Assembly: GCA_047967505.1 (NCBI GenBank)
Contig: CM106540.1
Length of the DNA stretch: 64,000 nt
Direction: 5' to 3' (one strand)
From: Dipteris shenzhenensis
Taxonomy: Eukaryota; Polypodiophyta; Polypodiopsida; Gleicheniales
Part shown: positions 35,341 to 46,257 of the stretch, piece after piece
Numbering within the stretch: the first letter of the stretch is position 1
Layout: each line of letters begins with the position of its first letter
Position numbers and translations under genes: made by a program
Notes under the pieces: generated by a model
Told to the model about the DNA's origin: nothing
The model's database searches: none
What the model saw: only the letters and a program-made list of their open reading frames with translations

Positions 35341-35954
35341 TTGGGATAGCGAGGGATCAACACAAGAACCGATCCCTACAATGAGGGGAGTTACACAAAA
35401 ACCTTCCTCCAAACTTGAAGACAAAACATTAAAGGTAGTTGCGACCATACCATCACCAATGGCGATGCCCAACTCATGAGAGCAAGTGTTTGCATCCAAG
35501 GCAGTCACACAAGATCTTGCTTATCTTATGACAAAGGATCATCCTACAAGGAATCGTCACAATGCTAGTGTACCTATGGAATCCAAGGTAAGACACAAGT
35601 TGGACACATGCTCTACATGGCTGTTAACATGCTATGCGACAGTGCGATGTCTGTCAACACCGCATTCCACATGATCATCGAGTCTAGGTCTAGGTGAGTC
35701 AATAAAGTAGGAATATCACTCGATGCACACGTTGACCACAAGTTACTTCCTTGCATTACACCCACATAATCACGGTCAATACCAGGTGATTAGGGTCATT
35801 ACGTCCCTTCTGCATTTTTTGTATTTTTGCATGCTAACTTCACAGTCCGCTGCCCCATGCCTCACCTATATGCCTCACCCCTTTCCCCTCTCTCTTGCAC
35901 CTTCCCAATTTCCCCCTTCTTTCCCTTTCCTTAATCTCCTAAGTCATTATCTTG
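35341..35954. other. Unassigned, partly open region
   Basis: A plus-strand frame 35297-35674, interrupted by one TGA at 35477-35479, encodes Thr/Ser/Pro-rich sequence without a known motif. The right part is CT-rich and non-coding. Confidence 0.35.
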
Positions 35955-36112
35955 CCGATCGTTGCTATAGTGCTATCCCACCAACCATGGCCATAGCACT
36001 ATCCCACCGACTGTTGCCATCCAAAGATCCCACCAACCGTCGCCATCAGATTATCACGCTGGTCATGGCCATAGCACTATTCCACTGACTGTTGCCATCA
36101 AAATATCCCACC
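35955..36112. repeat. 78-bp tandem repeat array, left part
   Basis: Repeats of a unit containing CACTATCCCACCGACTGTTG, GATCCCACCAACCGTCGCC and TATCACGCTGGTCATGGCC. The clearest unit boundaries are CACTAT(C/T)CCAC about 78 bp apart. The array is interrupted by family II copy H and resumes at 41859. Confidence 0.85.
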
Positions 36113-36146
36113 TGTGGGGGTTAAAGGTCCGTTGAGAGCACTCTCA
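36113..36146 (+). repeat. Family II 5' LTR reduced to 34 bp
   Basis: Keeps the first 17 bases (TGTGGGGGTTAAAGGTC) and the last 17 bases (CGTTGAGAGCACTCTCA) of the LTR. About 137 bp, including the TATATAAA region, is deleted relative to 41688-41858. Confidence 0.9.
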
Positions 36147-36160
36147 ACTGGTATCAGAGC

Positions 36161-37585
36161 TCGGGTGATCTAGCTGAGCGTGCGTGAATGCTTGGAAGCT
36201 CAGCAGCTCTGTGGGAGGAAGGAGAAGCTTTTTGGGAAGCTTTGTGGGTGACTTTACTTGCATCCGAGTGTGCAGAGACCTTGGAGGAACCTTTGGAAAA
36301 GTTACTTTGGCTTTGCGAAGTGTTTTTGAGAGCCTGTTAAGAGCTTTCAAAGAAAAAGTCGTTTTTTGAGCTTTCCCTGTTCCGTTCGATGACAGAGACT
36401 CCGTATTGACTTGTAGAGGCAACTATTGCTTGCTTTTGGTGTCCACATTACTTCAGGAGCTTGGAAACACCTTCATTCTTGAATCTGTGATCATTTCAGT
36501 GGATTTCTGACTCACTGTGTCAATTCCTGCGTTTTTTGCCCGGGTGTTGGAACTCAAGTTTGGAGCAACCATTTGCAGATCTGTCAGTTTCGGTGGACTC
36601 AGGAGGTCCTAAAACTTCTATGTTGCTCATCATTCGCACTCCGGTGGAGTTTACAGATAGCTCTGTTTCCAAAAACGTTTTTCAGTCCGTGTGTTGGACC
36701 CAGTGATTGAGACCACGGTTTCCAAAACCGTCTGTCCCATTGCGTTTCGGACGCCCAAAAACCCCTACCTATCAGTTCTTGCGCGATTCGGTGAAGGATT
36801 TTCAGAGTTATAAATCTCTGTGTATTCGATTTCGTCTCTCTGTTATGCATTTTTCATACTAAGGTTTTGAAACCTTAGATTTATGCCACATGGCAGTGGA
36901 TAAGTGTTGACTGCCATTTCTCACTCATCGGTTGGGATTTTGGAGTTCTGGCAGAAGAGAGATATTTGCAGATTTTCTTGCTGAGTCCAATTATGCAATG
37001 GCGCCCATGTTTTTGAAGCATCTCAGGTTCTATTTTCAGTAGCGCTCATTACCGTGGGACTATGATTTCTTGAGCATACCTTATGCAGATCACTCTGGTT
37101 GCAGTTTGAGCAGTGTGTGCTCATTCGTGGTGTGCATTGGGTTGCAGTGGATGATTTATAGGCCATTTGGATGCATTGCGGTCCTTGTTGGATGCGCTGA
37201 TAGGCCCAAATTGCCTTGTGGGATGCTATTTTTATGGACGCTTTGCACATGGATGCTATTTTATGCTGAGGGACAGCTTTGACACATTGCAGGTGACGCA
37301 CTGATAGTGCTATGCTCTCTTGGATGAGACATTATTGATGCATATGCCAGTGGACAGTGTTTATGCTTGAGTCATTTGGCACTTATTGGCATTTTCTTTT
37401 GGGCCAGATTTGCTCATATGGATGCATAGTATATGCACATGAGTTAGATGCATCTTTTGATGCTTTGAGCTTTGAATTTTGGTGATATTTCACTCTATTG
37501 TGGCATACACATTTGGGTGCACCTGGTATTTGGTGTGATTCTCTCTTGCAGGCACTAGCATTTGGGATTTTGCTTTATTTGCATC
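36161..37585 (+). other. Long gag leader of family II
   Basis: A 1.4-kb untranslated leader between primer site and gag ATG, closely matching copy G (15924-17057). It holds only short non-conserved frames. The packaging signal would be expected here by analogy with other LTR elements. Confidence 0.6.
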
Positions 37586-40190
37586 ATGGCATCCTCTTCC
37601 ATGCCTGAAAAGGAGTTTTTCAGCATTAAAAAGTTTGATGGGACAAACTTTTCTTTGTGGAAAGAACAGATAAGGGATGTGCTTATTCAAAAGAAGCAGA
37701 TTAAACCCTTGGCAGGGATTGAAGCTAAGCCTGCAAATATGTCTGAGGATGATTGGAATGAGTTGGATGCATTAGCAAATTCTACTATTAGACTTCATCT
37801 TGCAGAGTCAGTTTATTTCACAGTAGTAAATGAGCAGACTACGGAAGATTTGTGGAAGAAATTGTGTGCCACTTATGAAAAGGAAACTGCCTCTAATAAA
37901 GTTTACCTCATGAAGAGGTTGTTTGAGCTGTAGATGAAGGAAGGGGTCTCCATTGCTTCTCACTTGAATGAATTCAATATTATTTTCAGCCAGCTTCAGG
38001 CTCAGAAAATGAATTTTGATGCGGAGACTGAGGCAATATTTCTCTTATGTTCATTGCCATCCTCATGGGATACCTTCCGTACAGCTGTCAGTAACTCTGC
38101 ACCTGGTGGAGTACTGAAATTTGATGATGTTGTGGGTAGCTTGTTTGCCGAGGAGATTAGACGGAAGTCTATGGATGGCAACAAGCAGGATGCAGCCTTA
38201 AATGTGCAAAGGGGTAGATCACAGTTCAGGGGGAAGTCCCAAGAAAGAGGGAAGTCTCGTAGCAAATCCAGGGCACGGAACATTGAGTGTTACCATTGTG
38301 GCAAGAAGGGCCATATGAAAAAGGATTGCTACAAGCTGAAAAGAGAGCAAAAGAATAAGAAAAAGAATGCAAATTGGGGTGCAAATCAAAAGGAAGAGAG
38401 TCCAAGGGAGGACAAAGGAAAAGTGAAGATCGAGGAGATCAATGCAGTCACACGTGATAGTGACAATGATGTTCTCTTCATGTCTAGTTTATCTGCAGAG
38501 TTGCTTACCACTTCAGATGATGCATATTCCCAGGATTGGATTTTGGATTCTGGTGCTTCATTCCATGTTACTCCCCATAGGGAATGGTTCTCCACTTATG
38601 ACAGTGGAAAGACAGGTTGTGTGCATCTTGGAAATGACTATGCATGTGACATAGTGGGAGCAGGTGACATAAAGTTTTCTTTTGCAAATGGGTCTGCATT
38701 TGTTTTGAAACATGTGAGACATGTGCCTAAGCTGACCAAGAGTCTTATTTCAGTGGGTCAGCTAGATGATGCTGGTTTTCACACCACTTTTGGCTTTCAG
38801 AGTTGGAAAATTCAGAAGGGCTCTATGCTTTTGGCCAGGGGTGCCAAGTGTGGGACTTTGTATCCCTTACATGTATCAGGGGTATTTGATCATGTTATTG
38901 CAATAACCGAGCAGCCAAGCACTTCTTTGTGGCATTGCAGGTTGGGGCACATGAGCCAGAATGGAATGCAACTCTTATGCCGTTTGGGTTATGTACCGCA
39001 TTTGAGTTTCTCTGATTTTGAATTTTGTGAGCACTGTCTCTATGGGAAGCAGACTAAATCAGCCCATAAAAGAAGGGGAAAGAAAGAGTTTGAAATGCTT
39101 GATTTGGTGCATTCAGACGTATGTGGTCCCATGCCTACACGGTCATTAGGCGGGGCTGAATACTATGTGACATTCATTGATGATGCAACTAGGAAAGTGT
39201 GGGCTTATGCTATAGCTCAAAAGAGTGATGTGTTCCAGGTATTTCAGAAATGGCTGGCCTTGGTTGAGAATCAGTCAGGTAGAACGCTTAAATGCCTACG
39301 GACTGACAATGGTGGAGAGTATCTCTCTCATGACTTTTAGCATTTCTGTGATACACGTGGGATTAAGAGGGAGCTCACATCCCCTCGTACTCCAGAGCAA
39401 AATCCAGTTGCAGAAAAGATGAATCGTACCATTCAAGAAAGGTTGCAATGCATGCTTTCCAATGCAAGTCTTTCTGGTGGTTTTTGGGCTGAGGCAATGA
39501 AGACTGCAGTGCATGTGATCAATAGATCACCTAGTAAGAGTTTGGATGGTGGTATTCCTGAAGAGGCATGGAGTGGCAAGAAGCCCTCTTACTCTCATTT
39601 GCGTATATTTGGGTGTGAGGCATATGCACATGTGCCAAAAGAGCTTCGAAAGAAGCTAGATCCTAAGTCTAGGAAATGCATCTTTCTAGGTTATGGTGAA
39701 AGTGGAGAGATGGGCTATCGTCTCTGGGATCCAGAAGCAAAGAAGATCATACGCAGCCATGATGTGGTCTTCAATGAGAAGAAGATGCATAAGGCACCCA
39801 TGAGGGATGTGGAAATGAGGAGAATCACTTTCCAGGATGTGAATCCACCTGCATATGTTGATAGGCAGCAAGTTGTCCATGCACCAAATGTGTAAGAAAT
39901 GGTACAACCAAGTACTCCCACAGGTATACAATCAAGGGTAGATGATGGATCATCTATTGGTGGAAATGATGAGCCAAATGTGGCTGATATGCAAGTGGGA
40001 CAGCAAGCTGAAATGCCATTGAGAAGATCATCTAGAGTGTCTAGACCACCTGATAGGTTTGTTCCAGGGGTAGACTATGTGATGCTTACTGATTGCGGCA
40101 GAGAGGCTATGATGCGTGAGGATCAACGCAAGTGGGAGTATGCTATGCAATCAGAGATAAGTTCACTTATGAAGAATAAGACTTGGGCTT
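37586..40190 (+). pseudogene. Copia Gag-protease-integrase (copy H)
   Basis: A single frame from the ATG of MASSSMPEKEFFSIKKF, broken only by stops at 37931-37933 (TAG), 39338-39340 (TAG) and 39893-39895 (TAA). Domains in order: Gag N-terminal and UBN2-type region; zinc knuckle CYHCGKKGHMKKDC near 38288; aspartic protease WILDSGASFH near 38540; pre-integrase LWHCRLGHMSQNG near 38930; integrase core with FIDDATRKVW, LRTDNGGEY and the Glu of PVAEKMNRT, so all three catalytic acids are kept; C-terminal LDPKSRKCIFLGYG. An Arg/Lys/Ser-rich stretch precedes the knuckle. Removing three point mutations would leave it open, so it died recently or slowly. Confidence 0.9.
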
Positions 40191-41634
40191 GGTTTCTTTG
40201 CCACATGGAAAGAAAGCATTGCCATGTAAATGGGTCTACAAAATGAAGGTCACAGGTGATGATGTGCCTAGATACAAGGCCCGTTTGGTTGCTAAAGGGT
40301 TCAAGCAAGAGAAGGGTGTGGACTTTGATGAGATATTCTCTCCGGTTGTGAAGATGACCACACTTAGATGCATGCTTGGACTAGTGGTAGTAGAGGATAT
40401 GGAGCTTATGCAAATGGATGTCAAGAAAGCTTTCTTGCATGGGGATTTGCATGAGGACATCTACATGGTGCAGCCGGAAGGCTTTGAAGAAAAGGGCAAA
40501 GAGCATTTAGTTTGCAAGCTGAAAAAGAGTCTCTATGGTCTTAAGCAAGCACCTAGAGAATGGTATCAGAAGTTTGATGCTTTCATTCGGTCCCAGGGAT
40601 TTAGAAGGAGTGAAATTGATCACTGCCTCTACACTAAAAGGGCTAAGGATAATAGCCTCATAATCCTGGCACTATATGTGGATGATATGCTATTGGCTAG
40701 CAAGAATACTTATGAGCTAGATGCATTAAAGGCCAAGTTGCATGAGGCCTTTGATATGAAGGATTTGGTACTTGCAGGTCATATTCTTGGTATGCGCATC
40801 ACACATGATCGGAGTAGGAAACTCCTTTGGCTTTCACAAAAAGAGTATGTTACAAAAGTATTGCAGCGTTTCAATATGGAGGGGGGGAAGGCAGTGAGTA
40901 CTCCATTGCCTCCATATGTGAAACTGAGTCATACAGATAGTCCCAAATCAGAAGAGGAGAGGGCCATGATGGCCAAGGTTCCTTATGCATCAGCAGTTGG
41001 GAGTCTTATGTATGCTATGATAGCTACTAGGCCAGACATTGCATTTGCAGTGGGAGTTGTTAGCCGATATATGGCTAATCCAGGAAAGAGGCATTGGGAG
41101 GCAGTTAAGTGCATCATGAGGTACATGAAGGGTACCAAGGAGATGTGCATTTGCTTTGGTAAAGGAGACATGCGTGTACTTGGGTACACAGATTCAGACT
41201 ATGCAGGGCATGTGGATAGTAGGAGATCCACTTCCGGTTATGTGTTCACCTTTGCAGGTGGTGCAGTGTCGTGGATGTCTCGTGCACAGAAGTGCATTGC
41301 TTTGTCTACCACAGAGGCTGAGTATGTTGCAGCCACAGAGGGTTGCAAGGAGGCTATATGGCTTGATCGGCTAGTGGGAGATTTGGGGATTCATACAGGT
41401 GTACCGACATTGCATAGTGATTCCATGAGTGCTATTCAGCTAGCACGGAATCCGGTCTTTCATGCAAAGACCAAACACATTGAGGTCAGGTATCATTTCA
41501 TCAGGGAGGTACTTGAGGACAAGCGCATAGAGCTTGTCAAGGTTCATACAGATGATAACCCTGCAGATATGCTGACGAAGAGTCTACCTAGTCAACGGTT
41601 TGAGTATTGTCGTGTATTGATGGGCATTGGATAG
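40191..41634 (+). CDS. Copia reverse transcriptase-RNase H, frame intact (copy H)
   Basis: Open to the natural stop at 41632-41634. It is out of frame with the upstream polyprotein because of a small deletion near 40190, in the TWxLVSLP region where a WELVSLP-type sequence is expected. It has the full plant-copia RT: KWVYKMKV, KARLVAKGFKQ, MDVKKAFLHGDL, LYGLKQAPREW and the catalytic ALYVDDMLLA. RNase H follows with GYTDSDYAGHVDSRRSTSGY, STTEAEYVAATEG, HSDSMSAIQLARN, KTKHIEVRYHFIRE and DNPADMLTKSLP. The catalytic residues appear intact. Because of the frameshift and the lost 5' LTR it is unlikely to be made as part of a polyprotein. Confidence 0.88.
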
Positions 41635-41687
41635 TATGCTCACTGGTTGTTCTCCCTTAAAGGCACATTGTTCTTTAAGTGGGAGGT

Positions 41688-41858
41688 TGTGGGGGTTAAA
41701 GGTCACTGTGCCTTAACCCCAGTTATGTACAATACTCAAACATATATATAAATGAATGAAAAAGAAGATTAGGGTGGTTCTGCACCCACCAAAACTTGTG
41801 TGGCTCTTTGTCTCTCTCTCTCCTTCTTCCGTTCTTGCTTCCGTTGAGAGCACTCTCA
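41688..41858 (+). repeat. Family II 3' LTR (copy H)
   Basis: Starts TGTGGGGGTTAAAGG and ends CACTCTCA; close to the LTRs of copy G. Confidence 0.93.
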
Positions 41859-42112
41859 CTACCGACCATTGCCATCAAAAGATCCCATTGACCGTCACCA
41901 TCCAATTATCATGCCGGTCATTTGCTACCATAACACTATCCCACCGACCATCACCATCCAAAAATCCCACTGATCGTTGCCATCAAATTATCACATTGGT
42001 CATGGCCATAGCACTATCCCAGCGACCATTGCCATAGCATCACCATGCCGACCATCACCAACCAATTATCCTATTGATTGTCACCTTATGCCATCCCACC
42101 GACCGTGGGGAT
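41859..42112. repeat. 78-bp tandem repeat array, right part
   Basis: Continues the array seen at 35955-36112. Units are built of CCCACCGACCATYGCCATC-like and ATCA(C/T)(G/A)(C/T)(C/T)GGTCATGGCC-like blocks. One clean 78-bp unit starts CACTATCCCACCGACCATC, and the next starts CACTATCCCAGCGACC. Units decay toward 42110. Confidence 0.85.
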
Positions 42113-42949
42113 AGCAAAATCTATATAAAGGATCCCTATCCCACAAGGTTGTCACCTTAGCAGTTGCCCCCAAACTCTATCAAGGAGGGGCATGATTATA
42201 CCCTCCACTACCACATTGCAGTGGCTTATGGGGCACTAAAGGAGCCGGCAGTGCAAGGCGCACTAGCAGTGAATCAGTGGGTGGCATATCACCTTACTTG
42301 CCACTTGGACATGAAGCTCTTGGGAGAGTTCCTCTAGGCCTATATCTCCAACACCAATGTGGGTGTTCTTTGAGATGCAACAGGCACTCCCCACTTCTAC
42401 CACCTCAACCAAGATGTGGTGCAAGCCGCCCTTAGCCTACCGGTCCCATCAGCAAATGACAAGTGCAACGAAGAAGAAGATGCCCAAAGCCCTTAGCAAA
42501 ATTTGCCACTATGACCACAATAAGAGCAAAGGGCACATCCACTTCATAGAGATCACCAAGCCGGAAGTGGAAATACCAACAAGGGCCCTACAATGGTTGA
42601 CTCAAGTCAGTCAGGCACACCGACCACCACCAGTCAATCATGGCAAATATTTTGTTGTGGGATGGCAGACCCCTTGGTCCCGAACTAGGCTAATTACTTC
42701 TGTAAGGGAGGACCTCAAAACACATGGAGAGGTAATCGGCAACTCGATGCTATACATGCCAGTTCTCTACCACATGTTGCAACAATATCCGCCTATCGGC
42801 TATGGGTTGGTCGAAAAGTCAGCCATGGGACCGGTGCCAACAGAGCAAGAAGAAGCCGAGGTCAAGCCAAAGCAAGCAAGAATAGAGCCTGACACCACTC
42901 TAGCCAACCATCCGTGACACCGAACCCAAGTCAGTTGCTCGCACAATAC
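42113..42949 (+). other. Unassigned region with a 186-codon open frame
   Basis: The frame 42357-42917 begins with ATG (MWVFFEMQQALPT) and ends QARIEPDTTLANHP. It is basic and Pro-rich with no domain I recognise. A different frame over 42180-42480 reads like a more natural protein (HYHIAVAYGALKEPAVQGAL, then QDVVQAALSLPV) but has stops. That suggests the open frame may be a shadow of a decayed gene. Function unknown; coding status uncertain. Confidence 0.3.
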
Positions 42950-42954
42950 GAGGA

Positions 42955-43211
42955 TGACAAAATATGAAGAGGGGAGAGGAGAAGAGTGGAGATGAGGAGA
43001 GAGGGCACAGCTAGAGAGCACACCACAAATGACTAACTGTACACTAGATTTAGTTGAAAAAATAGAATATATACAAACCCTTTTAGGGTTAGGGTTAGGG
43101 GATCTAACCCTTTCCTTTATAACACTCTATAAGGTTAGTGCTATGCACATATGATCACGTGATGGTGCTATGCACACATGATCACATGATGTTGAGCGTG
43201 AACTCTCAACA
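42955..43211 (-). repeat. Family III 3' LTR
   Basis: 257 bp on the plus strand from TGACAAAATATGAAG to AACTCTCAACA, followed by the polypurine tract complement CCTTCCCTCAAG (43212-43223). It contains the GGTTAGGGTTAGGGG tract shared by the other family III LTRs. Confidence 0.8.
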
Positions 43212-43433
43212 CCTTCCCTCAAGATCAACATCATGAAGTAGGCCTTCCCTCAAGATGATGATTCTGGGGAATCGAAGAAGGACTGAGCATTACATTCCAT
43301 CACACCCCTTTAATGGTAATGTCCTTCCTCTGCATCAAACCCAAAGCGAATCGGTGTTTCTCGAAAAGCTCTTTACCGAGTGGTTAACACTCTTTCTCTG
43401 CTGAAGTGCTTTCTGACATCAACGTGCTTTGTC

Positions 43434-44720
43434 CTAGAGTGATATATTGGATTTTTGGCCAATGCTTGAGCCGGATTGATTATCACAGTATATTGTTGTT
43501 GGCTTTAACTCATCAAAGTAATCTATTTCTGACAATAGTCTTCTAAGCCATATAGCCTCACATGCACCTGTAGTGAGTGCTCTATATTTTGCTTCAGTCG
43601 AAGACAAAGAAACAGTTGGCTGTTTGTTTGACAACCATGATATAGCACCTTGACCAAGGAAAAATGCATATCCCTGTGTCGATCTCCTGTCTCATGATCT
43701 CCGGCATAGTCACTGTCATAGTATCCATGCAACCGTGGATGACTTCCTCTGTATTCTATCCCAAACTGTCTTGTACCTCTTATGGATCTCAAGACTCTTT
43801 TGGCTACATTCTAGTGAGACTATTTTGGATTTGCCATAAAATGTGCTAGTGAGCTTACTGCATAACAAATATTTGGCCGTGTGATTGTCAGATATATAAG
43901 AGATCCAATGAGCTGCATGTAGTATCTGTCATTGACTGTAGGATTTTCTGAATCTTTAGTAAGTTTCAAACTCTATTCCATGGGAGTGGCTGTAATCTTG
44001 CAATCTGCCATATGAAACTTCTTTAGGAGACTATCAACATACTTGAGCTGACTCATGAATGTGCTATCTGAATCTCTCCAGAACTCAATTTCAAGACAAT
44101 AGTGCATAAGTCCAATATCTTTCATGTCAAACTCTGCAGATAAGTCTTGTTTTAGTTTTTTGATGAAGCTATCCTTGTTTCTTGTCACAATCAGATCATC
44201 TACGTACAAAAGTGCAATAGTAATGTCTTCCCCTTGAACTTTGTAGTAGAGAGTATGATCTGCATTGGATTTCATGTATCCCAGATCAGCAAAATACTTG
44301 TCAATTCTGCTGTACCAACTTCTGGGTGCTTGCTTTAAGTTGTAGAGACTTTTCTTGAGATGGCAAACCTTATTCTTCTTTCCTGGTTCAACATAACCTG
44401 CTGGTTGTTGCATGTAGACTTCCTCGTCTAGATAACCATTGAGAAATGCATTCTTGACATCAAGCTGATACACATTCCATCTGCTGAGTGTTGCTAGTGA
44501 TATCAAGAACCATATGGAATCCATTTTTGCTACTAGAGCATAAGTCTCATCATAGTCTTGACCATATTGTTGTGCAAATCCTTTTGCAACTAATCTGGCT
44601 TTATATCTCTAAATACTTCCATCTAGATCGTACTTCACTTTGTATACCCATTTGTTTGCTATGGCCTTCTTTCCTAGTGGAAGGTCGCATAATTCCCAAG
44701 TATTACTCTTATACAAAGCA
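43434..44720 (-). pseudogene. Copia reverse transcriptase-RNase H (chimeric element)
   Basis: The frame 44524-43973 carries YQLDVKNAFLNGYLDEEVYMQQP, LYNLKQAPRSWYSRIDKYF and the catalytic ALLYVDDLIVTRNKD. Upstream KWVYK- and QYGQDYDETYALVA-like segments lie in other frames or behind stops (to about 44720). RNase H is split: [15 protein letters not shown] in one frame and [21 protein letters not shown] in another, so a frameshift lies near 43620. It belongs to a different copia lineage from families I and II, judging by the divergent motifs. Confidence 0.82.
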
Positions 44721-44963
44721 TCCATTTCTTCATTCATAGCAGTTTGCCATTCTGGCTTGTTTACTGCGTCCTTTGAAGTACACTGGCTCTTCTGTAGCCA
44801 TGATGGTAGTCATAAGAGCAAAGTTGGTGGTTTCCACCTGAATTGCTTTGCCTTTCTGAGCATATGTCAATCTGGCTAGTGGCCTGCTTTCCCTAGTAGA
44901 TTGTTTGAGCTGTAGTGGCTCTGCTTGGGGTGTTGCTGGCAATTCTTGCTCTTCTTCATCAAC

Positions 44964-46158
44964 CTATTCTGTAGATGACTGTGGAGTCGATGCTTCTATC
45001 TCCTGTGTAGGTGAGGTTTTCCATTCTGATTCCTCATCAAAGATTACATCTCTAGAGATAATGACCTTGCGATTGATGGGATCATACAATTTGTATGCTT
45101 TTCTTTCTTCACTGTAGCCAACCATGATGCATTTGCATGACTTTGCATCCAATTTCCTGCGATGATCATCATGTATGTGAGCATATGCTATGCAACCAAA
45201 TATGCGGAGATGCCCAATGTGTGGCTTGTGTCTAGTGAATGCTTCATAAGGAGTCATACCCTGTATCGGCTTGGTAGGAAGCTGATTAAGCAAGTAGTTT
45301 GCTATAGCTATTGCTTCTGCCCAATACTGATTCAGAAGATGCTTTTCACTAAGCATTGCTCTAGCACTATCTGCTAAAGTCCCATTCTTCATTTCAGCTC
45401 TTGCATTCTGTTGAGGAGTATCTACAAATGTGAATTGTCTTCGAATGCCATGATTTTTGCAAAAGTTCATGAATACTGAAGACATGTATTCACCTCCTCT
45501 GCTTGATCTCATGACCTTGATCTTTCTTCCTGTCTGGTTTTCTACCATGGCTTTGAATTCTTGAAATCTGGAAAACACTTCAAATTTCTCTTTCAAAAAG
45601 TAGACCCAACAATATCTGTTGTAGTCGTCGATGAAGGTCAAGTAGTAAAGTGAACCATTGATGCTGCGGGTCTACCCCATACATCTGTATGTATCAAATC
45701 AAGAATACCTCATGCAAGAAAGGTACTTCTAACAAAGTTGGTTTGCTTTTGTTTGCCAAAGCAGCATGCTTCGCAAACCTTTCCAAGAAACTGTAGCTTC
45801 GGAATCCCAATTGCCATATTCTGGCCATATTCTGATTCCTGAGATCTAACAAGTACTTGAAGTTGACATGACCATATCTCTTGTGCCATTTTGCAGATAG
45901 TGGCATCTGTTGCATTTGAGCTGACATGGCATGCCTATCTGGTATTGTAGCTAGCATTTTGTATAAGCATCCTTCCTTGACACCTTTTGCTACTAGCTGA
46001 CATCTTTGGGATTTGTCTCTGATAGTGCATTCATCACCATCAAAGATGACTTTGTAATTGTGTTCCGTCATTTGACCTACTGACAAAAGGTTCTTGCTGA
46101 GCTTTGGAACATAGAGCACATCTTTGACTAATCCTTTTGTACCAGTGAAATGGTTCAT
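44964..46158 (-). pseudogene. Copia integrase with altered catalytic site (chimeric element)
   Basis: The frame 46158-45694 holds the protease tail and the pre-integrase domain (WHKRYGHVNFKYLLDLRNQNM). The frame 45641-44964 holds the core starting TFIDDYNRYCWVYFL. The second catalytic Asp is lost: the usual RSDNGGEY block reads RSSRGGEY here. The Glu block reads TPQQNARAEMKNGTL, keeping the Glu. The C-terminal part has LRIFGCIAYAHI and KLDAKSCKCIMVGYS. A frame break near 45660-45690 separates the two pieces. Confidence 0.82.
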
Positions 46159-46257
46159 AGGGATAACACCTATCCCTTAAATTGGATTCGGTGTATTGTC
46201 TGCTGTGTAGACGACATTTTTCTGTCCTTCCAATGGCTTCATTTTTGCGAACCATTC

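Larger units (their letters stand above)
36113..41858 (+). mobile_element. Ty1/copia retrotransposon, family II (copy H), best preserved
   Basis: A plus-strand element inserted in the 78-bp array, with 5-bp flanks CCACC (36108-36112) and CTACC (41859-41863) that differ by one base. The 3' LTR (41688-41858, 171 bp) is complete. The 5' LTR has lost its middle and is only 34 bp (36113-36146). The primer-binding site TGGTATCAGAGC is at 36149-36160, followed by an unusually long 1.4-kb leader and one gag-pol frame, and the polypurine tract AAGTGGGAGGT lies just before the 3' LTR. With the 5' promoter gone the element cannot be transcribed normally. Confidence 0.94.

Noticed and set aside
36184-36369. 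Small ORFs in the leader of copy H
   Set aside because: They are not preserved in the otherwise similar leader of copy G and have no motif; treated as untranslated leader.
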